Positions 9,618-18,796 of a stretch of DNA of 64,000 nt are shown in pieces. This DNA comes from JAPPHA01 sp963662705. GTDB taxonomy: Bacteria; Pseudomonadota; Alphaproteobacteria; Rhodobacterales; Rhodobacteraceae. A model generated the notes under the pieces. The model was given only the letters and a program-made list of their open reading frames with translations. It did not search any database and was not told where the DNA came from. Each line of letters starts with the position of its first letter. The stretch's first letter is position 1. The stretch lies in the NCBI GenBank assembly GCA_963662705.2, contig OY759767.1, positions 682,001 to 746,000 on the forward strand, in the 5' to 3' direction. The translations under genes were made by a program, and so were the position numbers.

Positions 9618-10810
9618 ACAGGTTCGCGACCTCGACAACACTTCAGGGCGTTGCAATTGCGGGGCGCGAGGGCCGTTTCGACCTGGTTCTGTGTGCAGGT
9701 CGCATCGCTTCGATTTCCGATTCTCCATCCCGGCAAGGTGGTCTGGTGCTGCCGCTCTTTTCGGATGCCCATGTGCATCTCGACAAGACCTTCGTGGCGC
9801 ACCGCCTTCCTCGGCACGCCACGACACTCCTCGATGCCATCGAGATCACGGCCGCGGACAGGTTGCGATGGGATGCGGAGGACATCCGGTGCCGCGCGAC
9901 ACAGGCGTTACGCCGCGCCTATGCCTATGGTACCGGGCGCATGCGCAGCCACGTGGACTGGACGGAACCCGAAACGCCGGTCGCATGGTCGGTGCTGAAC
10001 GAATTGCGGACGGATTGGCAGGAGCGGGTCGCGCTCCAGTTGGCGGCGCTGGTCAATCTCGACCTGTTTCCGGAGGCAGGTGAATCCATCGCCGAACGTG
10101 TTGCAGCCGACGGCGGCGTGCTCGGCGCCTTCGTTTACCGCAACGCGGACCTGCGCGCGAAGGTTTCGCTGCTCTTCGACCTGGCCGAACGCCATGATCT
10201 TGCGCTCGACTTTCACGTGGACGAGGCGCTGGAGCCGGAATTGCAGGGAATAGATGCCATCGTCGCGGAGGCCGCGGCACGGGGTTTCGGCGCACGCGTG
10301 CTGGTCGGCCATTGCTGCTCCCTCTCGGTCCGTCCGGTCGAAGTCGTACAACCGCTTCTCGAGCGCCTGGGTGCGGCCGAAATCTCGCTTTGCGTCCTGC
10401 CGACGACAAACGCCGCGCTGCAGGACCGGAGTCACGGCCGCACACCGCGTTATCGGGGCATCGCTCCCCTCCATGAAGCGCACGCCGCCGGAATTCCGGT
10501 ATTTCTCGCGTCCGACAATTGCCGGGATGCCTTCTATCCGTGGGGTGACTACGATCTGTGGGATGTTTTTCGCACGGCGATACCGATGGCGCATCTTGAA
10601 CCCGCATCCTGGATCGGCGCCATCACGGATGGTCCCGCCGCTGTCTTCGATGCAGTCCCGGAATTCCGCAAGGGCGCGGCCGCAGACTTCATTCTCTTCG
10701 ACGCGGAAAGCATCGACGATGCCGTCAGCCGGCCACTATGCAGGCGGCAGGTCTGGCGCGGCGGGGCTGTGGTGCCACCCGACCCTGCCCTTGGCAAGCC
10801 ATGGACATGA
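9614..10810 (+). CDS. Cytosine deaminase-like amidohydrolase (CodA family)
   Basis: A 398-residue metal-dependent hydrolase of the amidohydrolase superfamily. Visible: H-x-H (53, 55, in 'SDAHVHLDKTF'), further His ligands in 'DFHVDEA' (about 205) and 'VGHCCSLS' (about 235), and the late Asp in 'LASDNCRD' (about 302). The 'HLDKTF' block is typical of CodA-like cytosine/creatinine deaminases and related ring-opening enzymes. ATG at 9614 overlaps the upstream TGA. Its neighbours (creatininase family, RutR-like regulator, RidA) fit deamination or hydrolysis of a cyclic amide or nucleobase. Exact substrate unknown. The frame is intact, unlike the transporter remnants on both sides. Confidence 0.85.
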   Translation: MNRFATSTTLQGVAIAGREGRFDLVLCAGRIASISDSPSRQGGLVLPLFSDAHVHLDKTFVAHRLPRHATTLLDAIEITAADRLRWDAEDIRCRATQALRRAYAYGTGRMRSHVDWTEPETPVAWSVLNELRTDWQERVALQLAALVNLDLFPEAGESIAERVAADGGVLGAFVYRNADLRAKVSLLFDLAERHDLALDFHVDEALEPELQGIDAIVAEAAARGFGARVLVGHCCSLSVRPVEVVQPLLERLGAAEISLCVLPTTNAALQDRSHGRTPRYRGIAPLHEAHAAGIPVFLASDNCRDAFYPWGDYDLWDVFRTAIPMAHLEPASWIGAITDGPAAVFDAVPEFRKGAAADFILFDAESIDDAVSRPLCRRQVWRGGAVVPPDPALGKPWT

Positions 10811-12180
10811 GTGGGGGTTCACGGATCATCGACTGGGCCGGGTTCCGTTCGGAACTCGGTGGAATCCGCTGCCATGACGACCCGAAATTCCTGGAAGCCC
10901 GCTCGCGGGACTATTACTGGTACAGCCCGATCCTCTCCGACCAACTGGATGGGCTCAGGGCTGACCTGGTCGTCATCCCCGAGACCCAGGATGAGGTCGT
11001 TCGTATCGCTGCCGCCGTGGCCCGTTACCGAATCCCGCTGACGCTCCGTGGCGGCGGGACCGGAAACTACGGCCAATGCGTGCCGCTTGAAGGAGGCGTG
11101 GTCATGGACCTGACCCGCCTGAACAGGGTGATCCGGATTCAACCTGGTGAAGTCCGTGTCGAGGCGGGCGCAAGGATCTCGCGTCTCGACGATGCTGCTC
11201 GCGAGACAGGACAGGAACTTCTCATGTATCCCTCGACCCGGCAAATGGCGACCATCGGCGGATTCCTCGCCGGTGGTTCGGGAGGAGTTGGATCCCTTCG
11301 GCACGGAATGCTTCGCGACCCGGGCAACGTCAAGTACGTGAAGGTGGTGACCGTCGAACACGAACCGCGTGTGATCGAGCTGCACGGGCAGGAGATTCAG
11401 AAGGTCCACCATGCCTACGGAACCAACGGCATCGTGGTCGAACTCGTCGTTGCATTGACCAGGTCGACCGACTGGATCCATTGCGCGGCACTCTTTGATA
11501 GTTACGGAGTGGCGCTGCGATTTGCCATGTCCGCCCAGGCAGAGAGGCTCGACTGCTATCTCCTCACGCCCGTCGAACGGCGCTTTGCACCCTTTTACGT
11601 GCGCTTCGGCGAACTGTTCCCCGACGAGCAGGATGCGGTGTTCGCCATGGTCGCCCCCAGGGATATGACACGGTTCCGTGCCATGGCAGAGGCGCGCAAT
11701 GGCCGGGTGTCCTTCGAGATGACGGGTGAAGACATTTCTGCGAACAAACTGCAGCCTGCCTACGAGTGCGGTTGGAACCACACCACGCTCCAGGCGCTGA
11801 AAGTGGACAGGAGCTGGACCTACCTCCAGGTTGCGTACCCGCATCCCTTCGACCCGGATCTTGTCCTGTCCCAGATGGAGCGCTACGGAGACGAGATTTA
11901 CTGGCACCATGAAATGGCCCGGATGGACGGCAAGGTACAGATTTTCGCACTGCCGCTTGTTCGCTACCGCGGTCGCGAGGCCATGTACAGGACGATAGCC
12001 GAACTCGAAGAGCGGGATGGCTGTACCGTTTTCGATCCCCATGTCATCACAATCGAAGACGGTGGTATGAAGGAGATCGACGTCGCACAAATCGAGTTCA
12101 AGAAACGCGCCGATCCCTACGGCCTGATGAATCCGGGCAAGACGCGGGGATGGACCGCCGACATGGCGAAGACTGACTGA
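10801..12180 (+). CDS. FAD-binding oxidase/dehydrogenase, PCMH type
   Basis: A 459-residue flavoprotein of the FAD_binding_4 (vanillyl-alcohol-oxidase/GlcD-like) fold. The N-terminal half has the FAD pyrophosphate loop 'LRGGGTGNYGQCVPLEGG' (about 85-102), followed by 'VVMDLTRLNRV' and the second FAD block 'TIGGFLAGGSGGVGSLRHG'. The C-terminal half is the substrate domain, ending in 'DPYGLMNPGK', the usual C-terminal motif. Two in-frame ATGs are possible, 10801 and 10807; the latter overlaps the preceding stop (ATGA). I list the longer form. It probably oxidises an intermediate of the same pathway as the adjacent amidohydrolases; the substrate is not deducible. Confidence 0.85.
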   Translation: MDMSGGSRIIDWAGFRSELGGIRCHDDPKFLEARSRDYYWYSPILSDQLDGLRADLVVIPETQDEVVRIAAAVARYRIPLTLRGGGTGNYGQCVPLEGGVVMDLTRLNRVIRIQPGEVRVEAGARISRLDDAARETGQELLMYPSTRQMATIGGFLAGGSGGVGSLRHGMLRDPGNVKYVKVVTVEHEPRVIELHGQEIQKVHHAYGTNGIVVELVVALTRSTDWIHCAALFDSYGVALRFAMSAQAERLDCYLLTPVERRFAPFYVRFGELFPDEQDAVFAMVAPRDMTRFRAMAEARNGRVSFEMTGEDISANKLQPAYECGWNHTTLQALKVDRSWTYLQVAYPHPFDPDLVLSQMERYGDEIYWHHEMARMDGKVQIFALPLVRYRGREAMYRTIAELEERDGCTVFDPHVITIEDGGMKEIDVAQIEFKKRADPYGLMNPGKTRGWTADMAKTD

Positions 12181-12198
12181 CATGACAGAAGAATTCGG

Positions 12199-12546
12199 GT
12201 GGACATGAGAAATATCCTGGAGATGCTGTCTGCTGCCATGTTTGCGACAACCGCTGGCGGAGGGACCCTGGCCGCGGACAGGGTCGTGATGGTCGGCAGG
12301 CAAACGGACAACCGCACAATTTTGCCGGCCGGTCGCATCGATTTCCTGAAGACGGGCAATCTTCACCTGTCCATTGACGATTCCGGCAACGACTTTCCCG
12401 TGCCCTTGGTGACTGCCAACATTCGAGTGGACCTTCAGTGCATTCTGGCCAATCATGGAATGAACGATGGATTTGCCGGGCGGAGCCAGACGCCGGCGGT
12501 CTTGATCCCCGCGCGCGTGACGTCATGCTGCCGGTTTGCAGGATAG
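12199..12546 (+). pseudogene. Stub of an NMT1/THI5-like ABC substrate-binding protein
   Basis: A 115-residue frame opens with a short leader ending 'GGGTLAAD'. It then carries a recognisable but thinned NMT1/THI5-type block: 'VGRQTDNRTILPAGRIDFL' (family pattern 'G..V.NR..L.AG.IDF') and 'VTANIRVDLQCILANHGM' (family pattern 'V.A..Q.DP..L.AHPG'). The family is normally 300-340 residues, so two thirds is gone. This fits the binding protein of the ABC system whose ATPase and permease collapsed at 8334-9617. GTG start at 12199, or ATG at 12205. Confidence 0.65.
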
Positions 12547-12556
12547 GGAGGAGTTG

Positions 12557-13189
12557 ATGGGCGTCCCGCAACAGCGCAGGCGGGCGATCCGCAAGGCGAT
12601 CCTGGCTGCCGCGATCCGGGAGTTTGCGAAAAACGGGCTTGCCGGCACCACGACGCAGGTGCTTGCGGATTCGGCCGGCCTCAGCAAGGCGCAACTCCAC
12701 TACTACATTTCGTCCAAGGAGGAACTCTACGAGGAGGCGCTCCTGCACATCATCGGAAAGTGGAAAGACATCTTTTTCATTTCTGCAGATTCCACCGATC
12801 CCGGGCAAGTGATCAGGAGCTACATCGCCCGAAAGGTGCGCCATTCGCTTGAGCATCCTGAAATGACGCGCCTCTTCGCAAGGGAAATATCGCGCGGTGC
12901 CCCGATCCTGCGCAACCACTGGGGTGCCCTGAAGGAGGACGTCGAGCGTGCCAGCGCATTGATCAACAGCTGGGTTGCGCGTGGGCTCATCCACCCGGTT
13001 GACCCCGTCCTGTTCCTGATGAACATCTGGGCCGTTACGCAGCATTACGCGGAATACGACGCACAGGCCCGCTTCCTGCTCGGCGTACCCGACGGCGAGC
13101 CGCTTGATCCCGACCTCTTTGCCGAGGAGGCCACGCGCATGTTCCTGTTGCGCTGCGGCATCAAGCCGGATGACGGGGCAGCCACGTGA
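12557..13189 (+). CDS. TetR-family regulator, RutR-like
   Basis: A 210-residue repressor-type protein. The N-terminal helix-turn-helix region reads 'AAIREFAKNGLAGTTTQVLADSAGLSKAQLHYY' in shape, and the ligand domain contains 'LFAREISRGAPILRNHW', a block typical of RutR-group proteins, which sense pyrimidines. ATG at 12557 is preceded by GGGAGGAG, a strong SD; an in-frame start at 12536 lacks one. The stop overlaps the next gene's GTG (GTGA), so regulator and RidA are co-translated. It probably controls this catabolic cluster in response to a nucleobase-like compound (inference). Confidence 0.85.
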   Translation: MGVPQQRRRAIRKAILAAAIREFAKNGLAGTTTQVLADSAGLSKAQLHYYISSKEELYEEALLHIIGKWKDIFFISADSTDPGQVIRSYIARKVRHSLEHPEMTRLFAREISRGAPILRNHWGALKEDVERASALINSWVARGLIHPVDPVLFLMNIWAVTQHYAEYDAQARFLLGVPDGEPLDPDLFAEEATRMFLLRCGIKPDDGAAT

Positions 13190-13572
13190 AACGGATGGCG
13201 CCCGAGACGGTCGCTGCGCCGTTCGGTGCCTATTCCCTAGGCCTCTCGGGCAAATTTTCCCGCTTGGCTGCCACCTCGGGCCAACTCGGAATTCGCGCGG
13301 ATGGAACAGTGCCACGAAGCGTGACGGAACAGGCAGAGATCTGCTTTTCCGCCATACTGGAAATCCTCTCGGAAGCGGGACTTGGTCCCGAGAATGTCCT
13401 TAGAATCAACGCCTACGTCACGAAACGGGAGCACATGGCCGAGTACATGAAGGTCCGGGACCGTACGTTCGCGCAGGTCGAACCGAAGCCCTGCTCGACC
13501 CTTTTGGTCGTATCGGGCTTTACCCGGCCCGAATTCCTGGTGGAGGTTGAAGCCATCGCGGGCGCGCCCTGA
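13186..13572 (+). CDS. RidA/YjgF-family protein
   Basis: A 128-residue Rid protein. The family hydrolyses reactive enamine/imine intermediates to ketones plus ammonia, or acts as a pathway-specific deaminase (RutC-like). Visible: 'GAYSLGLSGKFSRLAATSGQLG' near the start and the C-terminal 'PKPCSTLLVVSGFTRPEFLVEVEAIA' region. The usual active-site Arg is not evident: this block normally reads 'PARS.V.V..L', and here it is 'PKPCSTLLVV'. This suggests an atypical Rid subgroup. GTG at 13186 overlaps the TetR stop. Last gene of the plus-strand cluster. Confidence 0.85.
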   Translation: MKRMAPETVAAPFGAYSLGLSGKFSRLAATSGQLGIRADGTVPRSVTEQAEICFSAILEILSEAGLGPENVLRINAYVTKREHMAEYMKVRDRTFAQVEPKPCSTLLVVSGFTRPEFLVEVEAIAGAP

Positions 13573-13704
13573 ACTGGCTGATACTCCCGGACAAACTCTT
13601 CTGCCGCGCGCGGGAGACATCTTGCCTGGTCTGAAGTGACCTGGCCCAGGTGAAGCGCGCATCCGCCCCACCGATTCCCGAGACGTCATCTCGGGGTAAC
13701 CTTG

Positions 13705-14301
13705 TCAGGCCGGTGCCGCCAGCTCGTTACTGATGCGGTTCAGGAATGCTTTGCGCTGTTTGTCGTTGCTGTGGTCCATGCCATGCAACTGCAACCAACG
13801 CACGCGGCACCGGCGGTGGAAGAGCACGCGAAATCCTCTTGCAAAGAGGTTCCGGCACGGGTCACGGATCACCCGCAACCACCACCAGGGAGAGCCCGAC
13901 GTCGTCACGACCGTGAATCGGCGAATGTTGCTGAACAGGCCGACCACGCGCTTTTGCTTGCCACGCGGAATCTCGAACGCAACCCCCGGAAGCCAGACAC
14001 GCTCAAGCCAGCCTTTCAGCATGGCTGGGGGACCATACATCCATGTCGGAAAGATCAGGACGAGCGATTCCGCCCATTGCATGGCTGCCACGTGGTCATG
14101 CAGCGCTTCGATGTTTTTCCCTGTATCGTTGACGTAACTGGACCATTCGTCCGGGGAGAGGACGGGGTCGAAACCCTCGCGGTAGAGATCGATTACCCGA
14201 ACGTCATGGCCCGCCCCGGAAAGCGCGTCGCGGGCTGTTTCCAGTATCGCTGCGCCGAAACTGGTCTCGCTCGGATGGCAGAACACGACAAGGCAGCGCA
14301 T
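13705..14301 (-). CDS. NAD(P)H-dependent quinone/flavin oxidoreductase, flavodoxin-like
   Basis: A 198-residue member of the NAD(P)H dehydrogenase (quinone)/KefF family. It begins 'MRCLVVFCHPSETSFGAAI', the FMN-phosphate-binding loop, and carries 'LVLIFPTWMYGPPAMLKGWLERV', the family's second flavin motif (about 82-104). It is cytosolic and transfers electrons from NAD(P)H to quinones or flavins. It is transcribed convergently with the RidA cluster and lies 11 bp after the end of a decayed AceE/transketolase-like gene. Confidence 0.88.
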   Translation of the reverse strand: MRCLVVFCHPSETSFGAAILETARDALSGAGHDVRVIDLYREGFDPVLSPDEWSSYVNDTGKNIEALHDHVAAMQWAESLVLIFPTWMYGPPAMLKGWLERVWLPGVAFEIPRGKQKRVVGLFSNIRRFTVVTTSGSPWWWLRVIRDPCRNLFARGFRVLFHRRCRVRWLQLHGMDHSNDKQRKAFLNRISNELAAPA

Positions 14302-14312
14302 GGTCCTGGTCC

Positions 14313-15250
14313 CTATTTTTCCGACAGCCCGTAAGCAAAGCCGGGGTTGCGGCTCACATTGAAATCCGGTTCGACCAGGACCCGGGTCCGGCCGGCGAAT
14401 CGAAACGCGGCGACTTCGCCGAGGAATTCATCGCAAAGACATGGCATGGCGTATCCAGGTCGTCCGTTCGGGCCGTCCAATACCGACTCTCGGGGCCGCG
14501 TTGCCGACATGGACACAACGGACGGCTGCCAGCCGCGCAGGCGGGTTCGGGGAACCATTTGCGCCGTTGCGGCGATCGACCCCCTGTCGAGGTCGCAGCG
14601 CCGGTAAAGATCCGTCTCGGTTCCGCTCTGCCCGAAGTGCTCGACCCCGAGGCTTGCCACGATGTGGCCGCGCACGCCGCCAAGCCAGCTCAACGTCGCG
14701 GGATGAGCGTCGATCACCGTTATGATCCGGGTTTGGTGCGGCTGGGGGCAAGTAACCGCTCTATGTGGCTTTCTGCGAATCTCCTTCCCCGGCGGCGGGC
14801 GCGTTTCGCGGCTTGCCAGTCGGGGCGTGCCCGGACGTAATATTGCACCATGGACGCAAATGCCGTGATGCTTAAGCCAAGGCCCACGGAGCCGGTGCAG
14901 AAGTCCGCGTCATCGCGGTCCTTGGTGCGGCCGGGATAGGACCGAGCGCCGCCGAATCCCCCGAAGTTCAGAAGGTTGTCCCTTGTCCGTTTGCCGGGAA
15001 GATACTGGATGGCATGAAAGACCGGACTTGCATGGGGTTTCACGGCAACGCGGTCTTGCGGCCGGAGCACGCGGAAATACAGAGCCGTCATCGGGGAGAC
15101 CATCGAAGCGCTGGATGCCTGGTGGCCGCCGGCCTTCAAACCGTTGCTGTCCTGGCGGAGCAAGTTGGCGTGGTGACTCATCCAGATGCCAATCCAGGCA
15201 CCATTCGTTCCAGCGCCCCGAGGACGGCCAATTCTCCAGTGAACATTTCC
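14313..15250 (-). pseudogene. AceE/transketolase-like thiamine-diphosphate enzyme, internally deleted
   Basis: Two pieces of one large gene are joined. The upstream piece (about 15210-14860) carries the N-terminal pattern 'WMSHHANLLRQDSNGLKAGG', 'HQASSASMVS', 'LRPQDRVAVKPHASPVFHAI' and 'RTKDRDDADFCTGSVGLG', typical of AceE-type pyruvate dehydrogenase E1/transketolase. The downstream piece, in another frame from about 14750, reads 'RIITVIDAHPATLSWLGG' and 'GVEHFGQSGTETDLYRRCDL', the C-terminal domain of the same family. The protein is normally about 750-880 residues; about 500 residues from the middle, including the pyrimidine-binding domain, are gone and the join is frameshifted. After 'TDLYRR..LD' the frame runs into unrelated sequence. 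Confidence 0.75.
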
Positions 15251-15439
15251 CGATTACCTTGAGGCGGTTCGTAACAGATTCGTAGCATCCGGTCAAACCA
15301 AGCGGATTGACTTTTCACGATATCCCTGATACCTGTTCCGTGTGGAAAATACGCTTACTCGCATGCCCACTAGACGTGCCGGGTCACTTGGGACCTGTCT
15401 GCCCCGTGCCTGGCGTCTCCCAATCACTGGAGAATTCCA

Positions 15440-16744
15440 ATGCTGAACAAACGAACTCGCTTGACGAGTCCCATTTCACTTGCCTTGGCAGCCCTCATGG
15501 CGGCACCCGTCATGGCGCAAGAGCGCGTCGTTCACTTGATGTCGGATGAAATCGCGCCTGAAAGCCAGGCCTTCTACCGGGCCGCGGCTGAAGACTTCAC
15601 GGCCGCCAATCCCGGTGTCAGGATCGAACTCGATTTTCAGGGCAACATGGACGAGGCGCTTGCCGTGCGTGTCGCTGCCGGCGAGCCGCCGGAAATTGCA
15701 TCCATGCAACTCGAACGCCTGCTTACCTATGCCGACCTCGGTCTGCTCGAACCCGCAGCCTGGTGGTTCGAAAAGTACGGTGATGATGTCGTGCCCCTGG
15801 CGTCCATTCCCTACAAGGGCGTGCACTGGGACATCCCCTACGCCCTGACCTCGGAAATGTGGTGGTATCGAAAGGATGTCCTCGACGAGGCGGGCATTGC
15901 GCCGCCGCAGACATGGGCAGATTTCCTGTCGGCCGCGGAACAGCTCAACGATCCCGACAACAACTTCTACGGCATCGCGATCGCCGCGGGTCCAGGCGAG
16001 TGGACGGCTTGGCATTACGAGGTCCTGCTCTGGCAGAATGGCGGCTTCGTGTTCGATACGGAGTTGCAGCCGATCGTCGACAGCCCCGAATCCATCGAGG
16101 CGCTCAATTTCCTGAAGCAACTGCACCAGTACTCACCACCCGAAAGCGCGACATGGGAGTGGTGGGACAGCATCGATGCCTTCACGGCCGAACTGGTCGC
16201 GATTTCGATGTACGGTGGCCGTCTGCTGGTGCACACTGCCAGGGACAATCCTCCGCTCACCGAGCACACCCGGGTCTTGCACCAGCCCATGGGGAAGATG
16301 CGCGCCGGACCGCTTAGCCGGAAATCGCACGCGATCATGTCGAACGCGCCGAACAAGGACCTCGGAAAGGAGTTTCTCGACTTCATGATGCAGCCCGAGT
16401 ACCTGCTGCCGTTCCTGCGGACGGTCCCGGTCCATCTCACGCCTCCGCTGGTGTCGTACCGCGACAGCCCGCTTTACATGGACGACCCGCTGATCCAGTC
16501 ACATCCCGAGGACATGGCAATCGTCTATGACGCGGTGTCCTACGGGCGCTCGCTGGGTTGGGAATCTCCGGATCACCCGCCGAACTACTATGCCGGTGCC
16601 CTGAATGCGTCGAACATCCTTCCGCAGATGATCCAGATGGTGTTGCTGCAGGACGTTTCTGCCGAAGATGCCGCCGCCTGGGGTAAGGAAAAGATCCTCG
16701 AACTGCAGGCTGACTTCGACGCTCAGAAAGCCGCCACTCAGTAG
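15440..16744 (+). CDS. ABC transporter substrate-binding protein, family 1
   Basis: A 434-residue periplasmic binding protein with a Sec signal peptide (hydrophobic core 'ISLALAALMAAP', cleavage after 'VMA', about residue 26). The mature protein is of the MalE/family 1 type: 'DFTAANPGVRIELDFQG', 'WDIPYALTSEMWWYRKDVLDEAGI' and 'PQTWADFL'. It should feed the MalF/MalG permeases at 17858-19680 and the ATPase at 21568. It is separated from the permeases by about 1.1 kb without genes, led by a strong stem-loop. Ligand unknown; the cluster's class III aminotransferase hints at an amine or amino compound. Confidence 0.9.
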   Translation: MLNKRTRLTSPISLALAALMAAPVMAQERVVHLMSDEIAPESQAFYRAAAEDFTAANPGVRIELDFQGNMDEALAVRVAAGEPPEIASMQLERLLTYADLGLLEPAAWWFEKYGDDVVPLASIPYKGVHWDIPYALTSEMWWYRKDVLDEAGIAPPQTWADFLSAAEQLNDPDNNFYGIAIAAGPGEWTAWHYEVLLWQNGGFVFDTELQPIVDSPESIEALNFLKQLHQYSPPESATWEWWDSIDAFTAELVAISMYGGRLLVHTARDNPPLTEHTRVLHQPMGKMRAGPLSRKSHAIMSNAPNKDLGKEFLDFMMQPEYLLPFLRTVPVHLTPPLVSYRDSPLYMDDPLIQSHPEDMAIVYDAVSYGRSLGWESPDHPPNYYAGALNASNILPQMIQMVLLQDVSAEDAAAWGKEKILELQADFDAQKAATQ

Positions 16745-17857
16745 GTTTCAGGGATTCAGTGCGGGGAAACCGGGTTCGGCACCCGGACCCCGCGCGTCCC
16801 TTTCGCGATGATCCCGCTGGAAAAGGTTTCTCTCGCGGACGTTCGGCCTCGTTTCGATTGTGCTTCGCGACAACCTTCGGTTGGCAGCTGCGCGGTGCGC
16901 ATCAGGGTCGGCCTTCTTCGGTCGGAGCAGCGGTAGTCTCGTACCGGCTCCCTCTTCGGCGTCCTGGAGAGAAGGCGTAGAGGGTGCGCGTGGACCGCCC
17001 TGCCGGGACGCCTCCGGGCCAACCTGATGCAATCCCGGTCGGTCCCGCGCGTCCGGGCACGTGTCGAGAGTGGTCTGGACGGTGCCCTTCCGGGCAAGGT
17101 GACGTCCGCCAATGACGGAGAAGGAATTGGGTCCCCGTTTCCGGCAGCGCTTCATGTCCTGCCCGGTTGACACGGCGTCGCGTTCATCCACGTTGCAGTC
17201 CGGCCGAGGGGACATTGCGCCTGCCCGTACCGGCCCCGGTCTCCGGGTCTCCCGTTTCGACGGGTGCCGCGCCTGGACGCGTCAGGTCCGCGCATTTGGC
17301 GTTTCGTCCACCGAACGATCCACCGGGGTTTTGTCAGGCCCTGAAAACTCGCATAGCATGTCTTCGAACGATGATTCGCTCAAGAACCCCGTGTCACCGG
17401 AACCTGTACGGTCTGCGCCAAGTACAGGACGGAACCTGCGCAGCATCAAGGCGGGACGCCCGGTACGCGTCGTCAACATGCTTGCGAGGCGCGTGGCATC
17501 CTCGATGCTGCGTCATCGCACACGCCATGAGCGGGTCCTGCCAAACGGGTGCAAATCTCGCGTTGGGATCGATGACGATCACGTCTCGCGGATGGTCTAC
17601 CGGACGCGCTGTGAGAGTGTTTCCGGACGTGGCGGTTGTGCGCAACCTGCTTGCAGCGACACCTTGCCGGATGCGAAGTTGAGCCGAAGAAAACCGGGAA
17701 AAAGAATGTCGCCACGGGTCCATCGGTCTCGCACGGTCACTTGGATCGCGAAGGCGGTCGTTTGCGGGTTGACGGCTTCCGGAGGAAACAGGAACCTGGG
17801 AATGTCTCAATTGCCGGTAGCCGGCACGTCGAGACCGTCAGCCTGAGGTTTGGCAGA
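16745..17857. other. 1.1-kb intra-cluster stretch without recognisable gene
   Basis: Between binding protein and permease genes. Open frames exist on both strands (the longest is 244 codons, plus strand, 17112-17846), but they are Arg/Ser/Pro rich with no family pattern, as expected of GC-rich non-coding DNA. It contains a strong stem-loop at its left end. It could be a decayed gene; I cannot identify one. Confidence 0.45.
16761..16793 (+). terminator. Strong stem-loop after binding-protein gene
   Basis: GCGGGG (16761-16766) pairs with CCCCGC (16788-16793), and inside it CCGGGT pairs with ACCCGG around a TCGGC loop. There is no T-run after it, so it is more likely an mRNA-stabilising or attenuating hairpin that raises binding-protein expression relative to the permeases than a full terminator (inference). 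Confidence 0.6.
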
Positions 17858-18796
17858 TTGGCCCACCCGTCGAAAAATTCGGCACGCCGAACCCAGCGCA
17901 GTCCACGCCTGAGATTCCGCGACGAACGTATCTTCTACTACGCGGCGCTCGGGCCGACCTCCATCGTGATTGCGCTCGTCGTTGCCTTGCCGATCATCTA
18001 CACGGTTGTCCTCGGTTTCTTCGTTCAGAACACCCTGACGCGGAACTGGCGATTCACCGGTCTCGCGAACTACGCCGACATTTTGACCGACACCGATTTC
18101 TGGTTCGCATTCTGGAACGGTGTCGTCTTCACGGTCGGCTCGACCGTGGTGGCCACCGTGTTTGGTCTCGCCATCGCCATCCTGCTTGACTGCAACTTCC
18201 GGGGACGCGGTCCGCTCCGGGCGCTCGTGATCTTTCCCTATATCGTTCCGTCCATCGTCGTTGCCTTCATCTGGAAGTTCATTTTCTCCGGCCGCGGCAT
18301 CCTGAACGATTTCCTCAGCTTTGTCGGTGCACAAACCATCTCGGTGCCTTGGCTCGGGGACCAACGATTCGCAATGATGGCGGTTATCCTGATTTCTGCA
18401 TGGACGTGGTTCCCCTTCGCCGCGATCACCCTCCTGGCTGCAATCCAGAACGTGCCCGACAACATATACGAGGCGGCTGCGTTGGATGGGGCAGGGCCGG
18501 TGAGGCGTTTCGCCTTCCTGACCCTGCCGCTTCTGGCGCCGGCACTCATGGTCGTGGTGCTGATCCGTGCAATCTGGGCCTTTCGAAACTACGACATGAT
18601 CTGGCTGCTGACGGAGGGCGGCCCCATCGGAGCCACCGAAGTGCTGCCAATCATGGCCTACAAGGAGGCATTCGGATTGTTCCGGATGGGGCATGCCTCG
18701 GCGGTGGCCGTATCCCTTATGGTGTTTGTGACACTGCTGGCGGCGGTTCACTTCCGCGTCGGCGCACGGTTGCGCAAGGCTTACGACACGACATGA
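17858..18796 (+). CDS. ABC transporter permease, MalF/UgpA-like
   Basis: An inner-membrane permease with hydrophobic segments starting 'GPTSIVIALVVALPIIYTVV' and the EAA loop 'YEAAALDGAGPVRRFAFLTL'. The frame is open from 17636 without a good ATG. I chose TTG at 17858 because GAGG (17845-17848) lies 9 nt before it and the protein (312 residues) then has the normal short N-terminus; this start is tentative. The stop overlaps the next permease's ATG (ATGA). Partner of the 18793-19680 permease. Confidence 0.85.
   Translation: MAHPSKNSARRTQRSPRLRFRDERIFYYAALGPTSIVIALVVALPIIYTVVLGFFVQNTLTRNWRFTGLANYADILTDTDFWFAFWNGVVFTVGSTVVATVFGLAIAILLDCNFRGRGPLRALVIFPYIVPSIVVAFIWKFIFSGRGILNDFLSFVGAQTISVPWLGDQRFAMMAVILISAWTWFPFAAITLLAAIQNVPDNIYEAAALDGAGPVRRFAFLTLPLLAPALMVVVLIRAIWAFRNYDMIWLLTEGGPIGATEVLPIMAYKEAFGLFRMGHASAVAVSLMVFVTLLAAVHFRVGARLRKAYDTT

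Noticed and set aside
10819..12456. 545-codon open frame antisense to the FAD oxidase gene
   Set aside because: Mirror frame caused by high GC codon bias; no family pattern, rich in His, Arg and Gly, while the plus strand has all oxidase motifs.
17112..17846. 244-codon plus-strand frame between ABC genes
   Set aside because: Arg/Ser rich, no conserved motif, no good ribosome-binding site; treated as non-coding.
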